In this document: piece after piece, positions 51,422 through 60,537 of the stretch | Position numbering within the stretch: the first letter of the stretch is position 1 | Layout: each line of letters starts with the position of its first letter | Origin: Propioniciclava sp. MC1595 | Lineage (GTDB): Bacteria > Actinomycetota > Actinomycetes > Propionibacteriales > Propionibacteriaceae | DNA: 64,000 bases | Direction: 5' to 3' | Assembly: GCF_017569205.1 (NCBI RefSeq) | Contig: NZ_CP071870.1 | Coordinates: 1,922,001 to 1,986,000 of the forward strand | Notes under the pieces: generated by a model | What the model was told of the DNA's origin: nothing | Database searches by the model: none | Seen by the model: only the letters and a program-made list of their open reading frames with translations | Program-made: the position numbers and the translations under genes

Positions 51422-53479
51422 TCAGCGGTGCTCGGCCAGCACGGCCAGCACCCCGGCGCCGTGACGCTCGAGCTTGGTACGGCCCACGCCACTGATCGTG
51501 CCCAGCGCCGCGAGGTCGCCCGGCATCTGCTCGGCGATCGCCATCAGCGTCGCGTCGGTGAAGACCACGAAGGCGGGCATGCTCGCCGCGTCGGCCTCGG
51601 CCTTGCGCCAGGCGCGCAGCGCCTCCCACGTCGCCTCGTCGTAGGTCGCCTCGCAGTCGGCGTGCCGGCGCAGCTTGCGCTCGGCGCCCGTGGTCAGGCC
51701 GCGGCCACACACCCGGCAGGTCTGCGAGAGCGCCGAGGTCGTGCCCCGCTTCCGGCCACCCCGGGACGCCGTCGCCGCGGGGGCCGCGTCCGCCACGATC
51801 CCGTCCAGGAAGCGGCTCTGCCGCCGCCGCTGGCCCCCGCCGTTGCGGGTGACCGACCACGAGACCCGCAGGTGCTCGCGGGCGCGGGTCACCCCGACGT
51901 AGAACAGGCGTCGTTCCTCGGCGACCTGCTCGGGCGACGTGGCCAGGACGAAGGGCAGGCTCCCCTCGTGCGCGCCGATGATCGCCACGGCGTCCCACTC
52001 CAGGCCCTTGGCCGCGTGCAGGGTGGACAGGGTGACGCCCTGCCCGATGGGCGCGTGCTGGGCCCGCGCACGGGTCTCGAGCTCGTCGACGAGGCCCGCC
52101 ACGTCGGCCTCGGGGTGGGTGCGGGCGAACTCGTCGCCCAGCCCGGCCAGGGCGGACCAGGACTCCCAGCGCTCCCGCGCCGTGCCCTGCCCGGCGGGGG
52201 GCTCGTCGGTGAAGCCGAGGCCGGCCAGCGCGGCCCGCAGCGCCTGCCCGGGCGGCTCGTCGGGCCCGACCTTGGCGGTGGCCGCGAGCGCGCGCAGGGC
52301 GGCGCGCACCTCGGCGCGCTCGAAGAAGCCCTCGCTGCCCCGGGTGGTGAACGGGATCGCGGCGTCGGCCAGCGCGGCCTCCAGCGCGGGCGACTGGGCG
52401 TGGATGCGGTACAGCGCCGCCATCTCGTGCCACGGCGTCCCGGCGCTGTGCCGGGCCCGCAGCCAGGCCGCGACGTCGCCGGCCTCGGCCGCCTCGCTCG
52501 CGGCGGCGGCGAACGCCGGGTCGGGGCCGTCGGGCCGCTGGGCCCGCAGTTCGACGCCGGGCCCGTGGCCGCGCACCACGGCATTGGCGAGGGCGACGAC
52601 TTGCGGGGTCGAGCGGTAGTCCCGGACCAGCTCGACCACGGTCGCGTCGGGGTGGCGGCGGGTGAAGCCGGTCAGGAAGGACGCCTGCGCCCCGGCGAAG
52701 GAGTGGATGGTCTGGGCGGGGTCGCCGACCACGCAGATCTCCTCCGACGGGCCCCGCCACAGGTCGAGCAGCGCCTGCTGGAGGGGGCTGACGTCCTGAT
52801 ACTCGTCGACGACGAAATGCCGGTAGGTGCGGCGCACCTCGCCCGCGACGTCGGCGTCGTCGGCCAGCAGGCCCGCAGTGCACAGCAGGATGTCGTCGAA
52901 GTCGATCACGCCACGTGCGGCCTTGACCGCCTCGTAGTGGGCCAGCACCCGGCCCACCTGGTCGGGCGCGACGCCGTTCACGGCGCGCCCACGACCGGTG
53001 GCGAGCGCCGCGTACTCCCCCGGCGCCACGTTGCTGACCTTCGCCCAGCTGATCTCGCCCGCGACGTCGCGCAGGAGCCCGGTGTCGGGCTGCAACCGGT
53101 CCCGCCGCAGCGCGTCGGCGACCAGGCCCAGCCGGTTGTCGGCCACCGGGGGCAGCTCGGTGCCGTAGGCGCGCGGCCAGAAGTACTGGGCCTGGCGCAG
53201 CGCCGCCGAGTGGAACGTGCGCGCCTGCACCCGGCCCACCCCCAGCGCGCGCAGGCGCTCGCGCAGTTCGCCGGCCGCGCGCGTCGTGAAGGTGAGCGCG
53301 AGGACGGCGGTGGGGTCGAAGGTTCCGGTGGCGACGCCGTAGGCGATGCGGTGGGTCATGGCGCGCGTCTTGCCGGTACCGGCACCCGCGAGGACGACGA
53401 CCGGCCCCTCCAGCGCCGTGGCGGCACGGCGTTGCTCGGGGTCGAGTCCTTCGAGGATGCGGTCGGGATCGGCGGTCAC
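51422..53479 (-). CDS. uvrD2: ATP-dependent DNA helicase UvrD2
   Basis: SF1A 3'-5' helicase of 685 residues. Motifs include VVVLAGAGTGKTRAMTHRIA (Walker A), FVVDEYQDVSPLQQALL (motif II), VVGDPAQTIHSFAGA (III), LSTLHAAKGLEWDAV (V) and FYVGVTRAREHLRVSWS (VI). A tetracysteine element follows (TCRVCGRG with RRHADCEATYDE) and then a C-terminal HRDC domain, which together define actinobacterial UvrD2. GTG at 53479 is chosen since a -10-like TAGAGT lies seven bases upstream, consistent with a leaderless message. Confidence 0.93.
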   Translation of the reverse strand: MTADPDRILEGLDPEQRRAATALEGPVVVLAGAGTGKTRAMTHRIAYGVATGTFDPTAVLALTFTTRAAGELRERLRALGVGRVQARTFHSAALRQAQYFWPRAYGTELPPVADNRLGLVADALRRDRLQPDTGLLRDVAGEISWAKVSNVAPGEYAALATGRGRAVNGVAPDQVGRVLAHYEAVKAARGVIDFDDILLCTAGLLADDADVAGEVRRTYRHFVVDEYQDVSPLQQALLDLWRGPSEEICVVGDPAQTIHSFAGAQASFLTGFTRRHPDATVVELVRDYRSTPQVVALANAVVRGHGPGVELRAQRPDGPDPAFAAAASEAAEAGDVAAWLRARHSAGTPWHEMAALYRIHAQSPALEAALADAAIPFTTRGSEGFFERAEVRAALRALAATAKVGPDEPPGQALRAALAGLGFTDEPPAGQGTARERWESWSALAGLGDEFARTHPEADVAGLVDELETRARAQHAPIGQGVTLSTLHAAKGLEWDAVAIIGAHEGSLPFVLATSPEQVAEERRLFYVGVTRAREHLRVSWSVTRNGGGQRRRQSRFLDGIVADAAPAATASRGGRKRGTTSALSQTCRVCGRGLTTGAERKLRRHADCEATYDEATWEALRAWRKAEADAASMPAFVVFTDATLMAIAEQMPGDLAALGTISGVGRTKLERHGAGVLAVLAEHR

Positions 53480-53486
53480 GCCCAGC

Positions 53487-53492
53487 ACTCTA
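53487..53492 (-). promoter_or_regulatory. Possible leaderless -10 of uvrD2
   Basis: The minus strand reads TAGAGT seven bases before the GTG start, with no ribosome binding site. Confidence 0.5.
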
Positions 53493-53509
53493 GGCGGCCC
53501 CGCCGACAC

Positions 53510-54013
53510 TCACTGCGCGACGAGCAGCACCTCGGCCAGCGGCAGGCGGCTGCGGGCCGCGGCGTCCCGCTCGCGCACCTGGGGCGCGACCGCGTCGGAG
53601 TCGTCGTGGCGGCCCACGGCCATGACCACCAGGGGCCGGACGCCCTCCGGCAGGTCGAGGGCCGTGCGGAGGGCGTCCGCGTCGAAGCCGCCCATCTGGT
53701 GGGCGTTGAGGCCCAGGTGCTCCACCTGCGCGGTCGCGTGGGCGGACGCCGCGGGCGTCCAGACCTGGTTGAACCCGGCCAGCGTCGCGTGGATGGCGGC
53801 GAACGCCTCGGTGCCGCGGCGCGCGGCGGCGAACGCCCACGGCTGGGTGTTGCCCGCGGACGGCGCCCAGCGGGCGGCCTCCACGATGCAGACCAGCTCG
53901 TCGCTGTTGATGACGTGGTCGGCGTCGAACCCGCGCGGGCTCCACCGCTGCGCCAGGAGGGGGGCGATGGGCAGGTCGGTCGCGTTGCGGGTCGCGGTCG
54001 CGGCGGGCGTCAT
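53510..54013 (-). CDS. Nitroreductase-family flavoprotein
   Basis: 167-residue FMN-dependent oxidoreductase fold. The phosphate-binding opening is RWSPRGFDAD, then VEAARWAPSAGNTQPWAFAA, and a late MAVGRHDD; these match the nitroreductase superfamily. It is shorter than the usual 200 residues in its C-terminal part. ATG at 54013 has AGAGGA upstream. An imperfect palindrome (54036-54051) lies in the divergent gap to recC, so regulation by a ligand-binding repressor is possible. The substrate is unknown. Confidence 0.83.
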   Translation of the reverse strand: MTPAATATRNATDLPIAPLLAQRWSPRGFDADHVINSDELVCIVEAARWAPSAGNTQPWAFAAARRGTEAFAAIHATLAGFNQVWTPAASAHATAQVEHLGLNAHQMGGFDADALRTALDLPEGVRPLVVMAVGRHDDSDAVAPQVRERDAAARSRLPLAEVLLVAQ

Positions 54014-54035
54014 GGAGGGGTCCTCTCGCATCGTT

Positions 54036-54051
54036 GGTCGAAGTTTCAACC
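54036..54051. promoter_or_regulatory. Imperfect palindrome upstream of the nitroreductase gene
   Basis: GGTCGAAGTTTCAACC matches its own reverse complement at 12 of 16 positions. It is placed between the divergent nitroreductase and recC genes, where an operator would be expected. No known consensus was recognised. Confidence 0.3.
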
Positions 54052-54104
54052 CTCACGGTGTCCGTTCTGTTCTCGGGCCGCGGGGAATTGTCGGGGCCGC
54101 CCTC

Positions 54105-54110
54105 TAGGGT
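54105..54110 (+). promoter_or_regulatory. Possible leaderless -10 of recC
   Basis: TAGGGT lies eight bases before the recC ATG, the same hexamer as before hisN; there is no good ribosome binding site. Confidence 0.45.
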
Positions 54111-54118
54111 GATCTGCG

Positions 54119-57100
54119 ATGAACGAGATGCGCCTCCACACCGCCGGCGACCTGGGCACCCTGGCCCGGGCCTTCGTGGCGGCCTCGGCCAGCGAGGGCG
54201 ACCCCTTCGCCCGCCCCCTCCTGCTCGTCCCGGGCGCGGGGGTGCAGCGCTGGCTCGGCCAGCAGGTGGCCCGCGCGAGCGCCGCCGACGGCGAGGGCGT
54301 GTTCGCCGGTTTCGACGTTCACCGGGTGGGCGCCCTCGAGCGGTTGCTCACCGGCGAGGGGGCGGTCGACGGGTGGGAGGCCGAGCGCCTCGTGTGGGCG
54401 GTCCTCGCCGCCGTCGGCGCCGGGTCCCCGGGGCTGGAGCCCCTGGCGGCCCACCTGGCTGCCAACGACCAGCGCTACGCCAACGCCCTGCGGGTCAGCA
54501 GGCTGCTGCGCCGCTACGCCGACCACCGGCCCGCGATGCTGGCCGCCTGGTCGTCCGACCCCGAGGCCGAGGCGGCGGCCCTGGGCTTCGACGGCTGGCA
54601 GGTCCGGCTCTGGTCCGCCCTGCACGACCACGCGACCGGGGAGGACCCGGTCGCCCGCCGGGCCGGCCTGGCCGCCGCGATCGCGGCCGGCCGCGTGCCG
54701 GTGCCGTGGCCCGCCGTGCACGTGTTCGCCCCGCGCCGCTCCACGCCCGTGCAGCGGGCGCTGCTGGCGGCCCTGGCCACCCGGGTGCCCGTCCACGTCT
54801 GGCTGCCCGCCTCCGGGCCGGAGGCGCCCGCGAACGCCTTGGGCAGCAGCCTGGGCCGCGCGGCCCGCGAGGCGCAGGCGCAGTGGTCGGCGCTCTCCCC
54901 CGTCGTCGAGGTCCACGACGACCACGCGCCCCGGGCCACCGCGCTGGGCCGTCTGCAGGCCTCGGTGCTGGCCGGCGTCCCCGTCCCCGAGCCCGTCGAC
55001 GACGGCACGGTCCAGGTGCACGCCAGCCACGCGGCCGGCCGCCAGGTCGAGGTGCTCCGCGAGGTGCTGACCGGCCTGTTCGCCGACGACCCGACGCTCG
55101 AACCCCGCGACGTGGTGGTGGCCTGCCCCGACCCCGCGGCGCTGGCCCCCCACCTGGCGGCGGCCTTCACCGACCCGGGTGGCACCGCCCGCGCCTGGCG
55201 GCACCCCGCGACCGGGTTGCGGCTCCAGGTCGTGGAGGCCGACGCGGCGGGCGCGAACCAGCTGTTCTCGCTGCTGCGCGACCTGCTGACCCTCGGCGCG
55301 AGCCGGGCGACGGCGTCCCAGCTGCTCGACCTGGCGGCGCACCCCTTCGTCGCGCGCCGGTTCGGGTTGGGCCCCGACCAGCTCGAGCGGCTGGAGGAGC
55401 TCGTGGCGGCGTCGGCGATCCGGTGGGGCATCAACCCCGAGCACCGCGCCCGCTTCGGCCTGCGCGACGTGCAGCAGAACACCTGGCAGCTGGGCGTCCA
55501 GCGGCTCGTGCTGGGCGAGGCGTTCAGCGACGACCACCTCGCCAGCGTGGGCGTGGTGGCGACCGTCGACGACGTGTCCTCGACCGACACCGGCCTCGTG
55601 GGGGCGCTGGCCGAGCTGGTCAGCCGGGTGTCGCGCCTGGTCCGCACCCTGTCGGGCGACGGCACGGTCGCCGAGTGGGTCGCCCGCCTGCGCGACGCCG
55701 TCGAGCTGATGGCCGACGTGCCGTTCGCCGAGGGGTGGCAGCTGTCCCAGGTCTGGGCGTTGCTCGAGTCCATCGAGGCGCGCGGCGCGGCCAGTGGCGC
55801 CCGGCTCGCCCCGGCCGACGCGCTCGCGCTGCTCACCGACGCCTTCGCCGAGCGGGGCGTCCGCCCGGCGTTCGGCAGCGGCGCCCTCGTGGTGTGCTCC
55901 CTCGAGGCCCTGGCCCGGGTCCCCCACCGCGTCGTCTGCCTCGTCGGGCTCGACGAGCGCAGCTTCCCCCGGCGCGGGCTGGGCGACGGCGACGACCTGC
56001 TCGCCCGCGATCCCGCCCCCGGCGACCCCGACCCCGGGGCCGACGACCGCCAGGCCGTGCTGGACGCGCTGCTCGCCGCGCGCGACCACCTCGTGGTGGT
56101 CTACCAGGGCCAGTCGTCGCTGACGCCCGAACCCCACCACCCGCCGGCAGGGGTGCAGGAGCTGATCGAGGCCGTGGGCGGGGAGGCGGCCGTGCGCCGG
56201 GCCTCCCTGCAGGGCTTCGCCTGGACGAACTTCGTCGACGCCCCGTCCTCCTTCGACGTCACCGCCCTGGACGGGGCGCGCGCCCTCGTCGCCGAGCGCA
56301 CCCCGGCTCCCGAGCGGTGGGCCGTCGGCCACCTGCACCGCACCACCCCCCTCACCGAGCTGGGCGTCGACCGTCTCGCCGCCCTGCTCAAGCACCCGGG
56401 CCGGTTCCTGCTCAAGGAGCGGGCCGACCTCACGCTGGGCGACGACGAACCGCCCGCCGACTCCATCCCGCTCGAGCTGGGCCACCTCGAGGCCTGGCAG
56501 GTCGGGGACGCGATGCTCGGCGCCCTCCGTGCCGGGCACACGCTGGACGCCGTGACCACCGCCCAGTGGCTCAGCGGCGGCCTGCCGCCGCGCAACCTCG
56601 GGGCGGAGGCCATCCGCGGCATCGCGGCCAAGGCCGGCCGCGTGCACCGCGACTTCCTGGCGGTCGCCGACGCCCCGCCCGAGGTGCAGGTCGTCGACCT
56701 CGACGTCGACGGGGTGCGCCTCACCGGGCGGTTCGCGCTGCGCGGTGGGGTGCTCGCCGAGTCCCACTACGGCAGCGTCGGCCCCCGGCACCTGGGCGAG
56801 GCCTGGGTGCGGCTGCTGGCGCTGACGGTCCAGCTCGGCCGGCGCACCGACGCCGTGCTGGTCGGGGGGCGCGGTACCCAGCGCCTGGTGGCGCCACCGG
56901 CCGATCTTGCGCGGGCGTTCCTGGCCGACCTCGTCGTGCTGGCGGGCCACGCGACCGAGCGCGTGCTGCCGCTGCCCCCGCGCGTGGCCCAGTTCTGGGT
57001 CGAGGACCGGGCCCGCGGCCGCGACCCCAAGGACACGACCGAGCAGCTGGAAAAGCTGTGGCGGTGGGACCGCGACGAGGTGTGGAAGCTCTGGTTCCCC

Positions 57101-57226
57101 GGCGACCGGACGCCGTGGGCCCTGCGCCGCGAGGCCGACGACCCGTGGGGCCACCCCGCGGAGGACACCCAGCTCGGTGCGCTCGCGATGCGGGTGTGGG
57201 AGCCGATCAGGAAGGCGACGCCGTGA
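54119..57226 (+). CDS. recC: Exodeoxyribonuclease V subunit gamma (RecC)
   Basis: 1035 residues. RecC is an inactivated helicase-nuclease that guides DNA strands in the RecBCD repair complex. The N-terminal LLLVPGAGVQRWLGQQVAR replaces the Walker loop of true helicases. Other family segments are WAVLAAVGAGSPG, HVFAPRRSTPVQRALL, RWGINPEHRARFGL and the C-terminal DRDEVWKLWFPGDRTPWA. Its stop overlaps the recB start as GTGA. The gene order recC-recB-recD indicates one operon. Many actinobacteria rely on AdnAB instead. Confidence 0.93.
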   Translation: MNEMRLHTAGDLGTLARAFVAASASEGDPFARPLLLVPGAGVQRWLGQQVARASAADGEGVFAGFDVHRVGALERLLTGEGAVDGWEAERLVWAVLAAVGAGSPGLEPLAAHLAANDQRYANALRVSRLLRRYADHRPAMLAAWSSDPEAEAAALGFDGWQVRLWSALHDHATGEDPVARRAGLAAAIAAGRVPVPWPAVHVFAPRRSTPVQRALLAALATRVPVHVWLPASGPEAPANALGSSLGRAAREAQAQWSALSPVVEVHDDHAPRATALGRLQASVLAGVPVPEPVDDGTVQVHASHAAGRQVEVLREVLTGLFADDPTLEPRDVVVACPDPAALAPHLAAAFTDPGGTARAWRHPATGLRLQVVEADAAGANQLFSLLRDLLTLGASRATASQLLDLAAHPFVARRFGLGPDQLERLEELVAASAIRWGINPEHRARFGLRDVQQNTWQLGVQRLVLGEAFSDDHLASVGVVATVDDVSSTDTGLVGALAELVSRVSRLVRTLSGDGTVAEWVARLRDAVELMADVPFAEGWQLSQVWALLESIEARGAASGARLAPADALALLTDAFAERGVRPAFGSGALVVCSLEALARVPHRVVCLVGLDERSFPRRGLGDGDDLLARDPAPGDPDPGADDRQAVLDALLAARDHLVVVYQGQSSLTPEPHHPPAGVQELIEAVGGEAAVRRASLQGFAWTNFVDAPSSFDVTALDGARALVAERTPAPERWAVGHLHRTTPLTELGVDRLAALLKHPGRFLLKERADLTLGDDEPPADSIPLELGHLEAWQVGDAMLGALRAGHTLDAVTTAQWLSGGLPPRNLGAEAIRGIAAKAGRVHRDFLAVADAPPEVQVVDLDVDGVRLTGRFALRGGVLAESHYGSVGPRHLGEAWVRLLALTVQLGRRTDAVLVGGRGTQRLVAPPADLARAFLADLVVLAGHATERVLPLPPRVAQFWVEDRARGRDPKDTTEQLEKLWRWDRDEVWKLWFPGDRTPWALRREADDPWGHPAEDTQLGALAMRVWEPIRKATP

Positions 57227-60200
57227 ACCCGACGCTGTTCGACCTCACCGGCCCCCTGCCGTCGGGGACCACCGTGCTCGAAGCGTCGGCGGGCACCGGC
57301 AAGACCTTCGCCATCGCCGCCCTGGCCGCCCGCTACCTCGCGGAGGGGGCGGCCGAGGTCGACCACCTGCTGCTGATCACCTTCTCCCGGGCGGCGACGG
57401 CCGAGCTGCGCTCGCGCGTCCGCGAGCGCATCCGGGACACCGCCGAGGCGCTGCGGGCCGCAGCCGGGGGCGTCCGGCCCCTCGAGGCGGTGGCGGCGCA
57501 CCTGGCCGACGCACCCGCCGACGAGGTCGCGCGGCGGGCCGACCGGCTCGCCACCGCGTTCGCGCGCTTCGACCGCGCCGCCATCATGACCACCCACGAG
57601 TTCTGCCACGGCATGCTCGCCGGGCTGGGAATCCTGGCCCCCCAGACCCCCCAGTCGTCGCTCGTCGAGGACCTGCGCGGGCTGGCCGACGAGGCCGCCG
57701 AGGACGTGTACGTCCGCATGTTCGCCGACGAGCCCCACGGCGCACCCTTCCCGTTCGGCAAGCAGTGGGACGCCGACCCCGGCGCGCAGGAGATCGCCCG
57801 CCAGGCCGTCAGCGAGGTCGCGGACCTCGTCGGCGCGGGCTCCCCCGGGCCGGCCGGCGCGCGGGTCGCGTTCGCCGAGTCGGTGCGCCACGAGGTCGAG
57901 CGGCGGAAGGCCGAGCGGCGGCTGTTCTCCTTCGACGACCAGCTGACCCGGCTGGACCAGGCGCTGTCCGACCCCGCCACGGGCGCGCAGGCCCGGGCCC
58001 GGCTGGCGGCGCGGTTCCCCGTGGTGCTGGTGGACGAGTTCCAGGACACCGACCCCACCCAGTGGAGCGTGCTGCGGCAGGCGTTCTCGGGGGTGGGCAC
58101 GCTCGTGCTCATCGGCGACCCCAAGCAGGCGATCTACGGCTTCCGCGGCGGCGACGTGCACACCTACGCGCTGGCGGTGGGTGCCGCCGACGCCCGCACG
58201 ACGCTGGGGGTCAACCACCGCTCCGACCCCGAGGTCGTGGAGGGCGTGGCGACCCTGTTCGACGGGGTCCGGCTCGGCGCCGACATCGGGGTGCCACCCG
58301 TGGCGACCGCGCGGCGGGCGCGCCTCGTCGGCGCCACCGGGACGCCGTGGGAGAAGGGCGTCCAGGTGCGCGCCGTCGAGGCCGAGAAGGCCGTCCACCC
58401 GGCGACCGCCCGCAACGCCATCACCCGTGACCTCGTGGCGGTCGTCGGCGACCTGCTCAGCCCCTCCGCGCCCCTGCGCCGGCCCGGCGGCGGCCTCGCC
58501 CCGTCCGACATCGCCGTCCTGGTCCGGTCGAACGAGCGCGGGCAGGAGCTGGCGACGGCGCTCGCCGCGGCGGGCGTGCCGGCGACCTTCAACGGGTCCA
58601 ACAGCGTGCTCGCCACCGCGGCCGCCGGCGACTGGCTGACCCTGCTGCGGGCCCTCGACCAGCCCCGGCGCCCGTACCTGCGCCGGGCCTTCCTGACCGA
58701 CTTCGTCGGGGCCACCGTGGCCGAGCTCGCCTCGGCCGACGAGCGTGCCGTCGAGCGCTGGACCCTCCTCGTGCACACCTGGGCCCGGGTGCTGGAGCGC
58801 CACGGCGTCCCGGCGCTGTTCGCCGCGTTCGACGCCGACACCGACTTCCGGGCCCGGCTGCTCTCCCGCCCCGACGGGGAGCGGCTGGTCACCGACCACC
58901 GGCACCTCGCCGAGCTGCTGCACCACCACGGGTCCGGGTCCGGCGCGGGCCGGGCGCGCGAGCTGGTCGCGTGGCTGGTGGGCGAGCGCGAGGGGGCGTC
59001 GCTGGGCGGGGGCGACAGCACCCGCCGGCGCGACACCGACGCCGACGCCGTGCAGGTCATGACCGTGCACCGCGCCAAGGGCCTGCAGTGGCCGGTCGTC
59101 CTGCTGCCCGAGGTCAGCCACCAGCGCGAGGCCGACCGCGACACCGGGCGCCAGCTGGTGCTCCCCCGCGGCGACGGTCGGCTGCTCGACGTGGCGGGGC
59201 GCCGGACGCCGGCCCGTTCCGACCGCTGGGAGCGGTGGCGGACCGAGGAGGCCGACGAGTCGTTGCGCTCGCTGTACGTCGGGCTGACCCGCGCCCAGTC
59301 GCGGGTGGTCGCGTGGTGGGCCCACCACTGGGACACCGCGGCATCCCCCCTCCACCGGCTGCTCCACGCGACACACGACCCGGGGTCCCCGGCCCGCCCC
59401 GCGCTGAGCTACCCCACCCGCGAGCTGCCCGGCGGCGGCTCCCCCGTGGGGCTGGCCTGGCTCGCCGGGTCCCAGGTCGCCTGCGTCCGGGTGGACCAGT
59501 CCGCCGCCCCGGCCGGGTCGGGGTACGCCGCCGTGCTCCCCGCCCCCGATGAGCTCCGGGCCCGGCCGTGGACCCGGACCATCGACCGCGACTGGCGGCG
59601 CACCTCCTACTCGGGGCTGACCGCGGCCGCCCACGAGTTCGCCCCGGTCGTCGACTCGCCGCTGGTGGCCGACGAACTCGTCACCGACCTCGAGGTGGAC
59701 GCCGACCCGACCTGGGCGCAGCCCTCCCCGATGGCCGGCCTCCCCGCCGGCGCCGCGTTCGGCACGCTGGTCCACGCCATCTACGAGCACACCGACGCCA
59801 CGGGCGACGACTGGCGCGCGGCCCTGTCCGACGCGGTGGCCGAGGCCCTGCGCCGCTGGCCACTGGGCGACGTCGAGGCCGCGGCGCTGGCGTCCGCGCT
59901 CGAGCCCTCGCTGACCACCCCCTTGGGGGTCCTGGCACCGGGCCGCACCCTGCGCAGCTTCGGCCCCGCCGACCGCCTGTCCGAGATGGACTTCGAGTTC
60001 GCCCTCGACAACCCCGCCGCCACGCTGGCCGACGTCGCCGCCCTGCTCGCCGAGCACCTGCCGGCCGACGACCCGCTCGCGGGGTACGCAGCCCGCCTCG
60101 ACCACCCGGGCCTGGCCGACCAGGTGCTCCACGGCTTCCTGACGGGGTCGGTGGACTCGGTCCTGCGGCTGCGCGAGGGCGAGGACACGACCGGCTTCCT

Positions 60201-60537
60201 CGTCGTGGACTACAAGACGAACCGGCTGGCCGGGGTCGAGGAGGAGCTGACGCTGGGCCACTACACGCCCGCCGCCATGGCCGAGGCCATGATGGCCAGC
60301 CACTACCCGCTGCAGGCGCTGCTGTACTGCGTGGCGCTGCACCGGTTCCTGCGCCTGCGCATGGCCGGATACGACCCCGAGCGCCACCTCGCGGGCGTGC
60401 TCTACCTGTTCGTGCGCGGCATGGCCGGGCCCGACACCCCCGTGGTCGACGGCTCCCCCCTCGGCGTGTTCGCGTGGCGCCCGCCCACGGCGCTCGTCCT
60501 GGCCACGTCCCGCCTGCTGGCCGGAGGTGCCGCATGA
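57223..60537 (+). CDS. recB: Exodeoxyribonuclease V subunit beta (RecB)
   Basis: 1104-residue helicase-nuclease. Helicase motifs: EASAGTGKTFAIAALAARYL (Walker A), VVLVDEFQDTDPTQW (II), LIGDPKQAIYGFRGGDVH (III), VQVMTVHRAKGLQWPVVLLP (V) and LYVGLTRAQSRVVAWW (VI). The C-terminal RecB nuclease domain keeps its metal site, seen in GSVDSVLRL and FLVVDYKTNRLAG (Asp and Lys), so it is expected to cut DNA and load RecA. It overlaps recC and recD by four bases each, consistent with fixed subunit ratio. Confidence 0.95.
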   Translation: MNPTLFDLTGPLPSGTTVLEASAGTGKTFAIAALAARYLAEGAAEVDHLLLITFSRAATAELRSRVRERIRDTAEALRAAAGGVRPLEAVAAHLADAPADEVARRADRLATAFARFDRAAIMTTHEFCHGMLAGLGILAPQTPQSSLVEDLRGLADEAAEDVYVRMFADEPHGAPFPFGKQWDADPGAQEIARQAVSEVADLVGAGSPGPAGARVAFAESVRHEVERRKAERRLFSFDDQLTRLDQALSDPATGAQARARLAARFPVVLVDEFQDTDPTQWSVLRQAFSGVGTLVLIGDPKQAIYGFRGGDVHTYALAVGAADARTTLGVNHRSDPEVVEGVATLFDGVRLGADIGVPPVATARRARLVGATGTPWEKGVQVRAVEAEKAVHPATARNAITRDLVAVVGDLLSPSAPLRRPGGGLAPSDIAVLVRSNERGQELATALAAAGVPATFNGSNSVLATAAAGDWLTLLRALDQPRRPYLRRAFLTDFVGATVAELASADERAVERWTLLVHTWARVLERHGVPALFAAFDADTDFRARLLSRPDGERLVTDHRHLAELLHHHGSGSGAGRARELVAWLVGEREGASLGGGDSTRRRDTDADAVQVMTVHRAKGLQWPVVLLPEVSHQREADRDTGRQLVLPRGDGRLLDVAGRRTPARSDRWERWRTEEADESLRSLYVGLTRAQSRVVAWWAHHWDTAASPLHRLLHATHDPGSPARPALSYPTRELPGGGSPVGLAWLAGSQVACVRVDQSAAPAGSGYAAVLPAPDELRARPWTRTIDRDWRRTSYSGLTAAAHEFAPVVDSPLVADELVTDLEVDADPTWAQPSPMAGLPAGAAFGTLVHAIYEHTDATGDDWRAALSDAVAEALRRWPLGDVEAAALASALEPSLTTPLGVLAPGRTLRSFGPADRLSEMDFEFALDNPAATLADVAALLAEHLPADDPLAGYAARLDHPGLADQVLHGFLTGSVDSVLRLREGEDTTGFLVVDYKTNRLAGVEEELTLGHYTPAAMAEAMMASHYPLQALLYCVALHRFLRLRMAGYDPERHLAGVLYLFVRGMAGPDTPVVDGSPLGVFAWRPPTALVLATSRLLAGGAA

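Noticed and set aside
54034-57222. Open frame continuing upstream of recB for over 1000 codons
   Set aside because: It lies in another frame of recC, is Arg/Pro/Gly-rich without motifs, and the recB family start is at the GTGA overlap.
56767-60387. A 1206-codon open frame on the minus strand opposite recC/recB
   Set aside because: Gly/Val/Arg/Gln repeats with no domain; recB on the other strand has all helicase and nuclease motifs.
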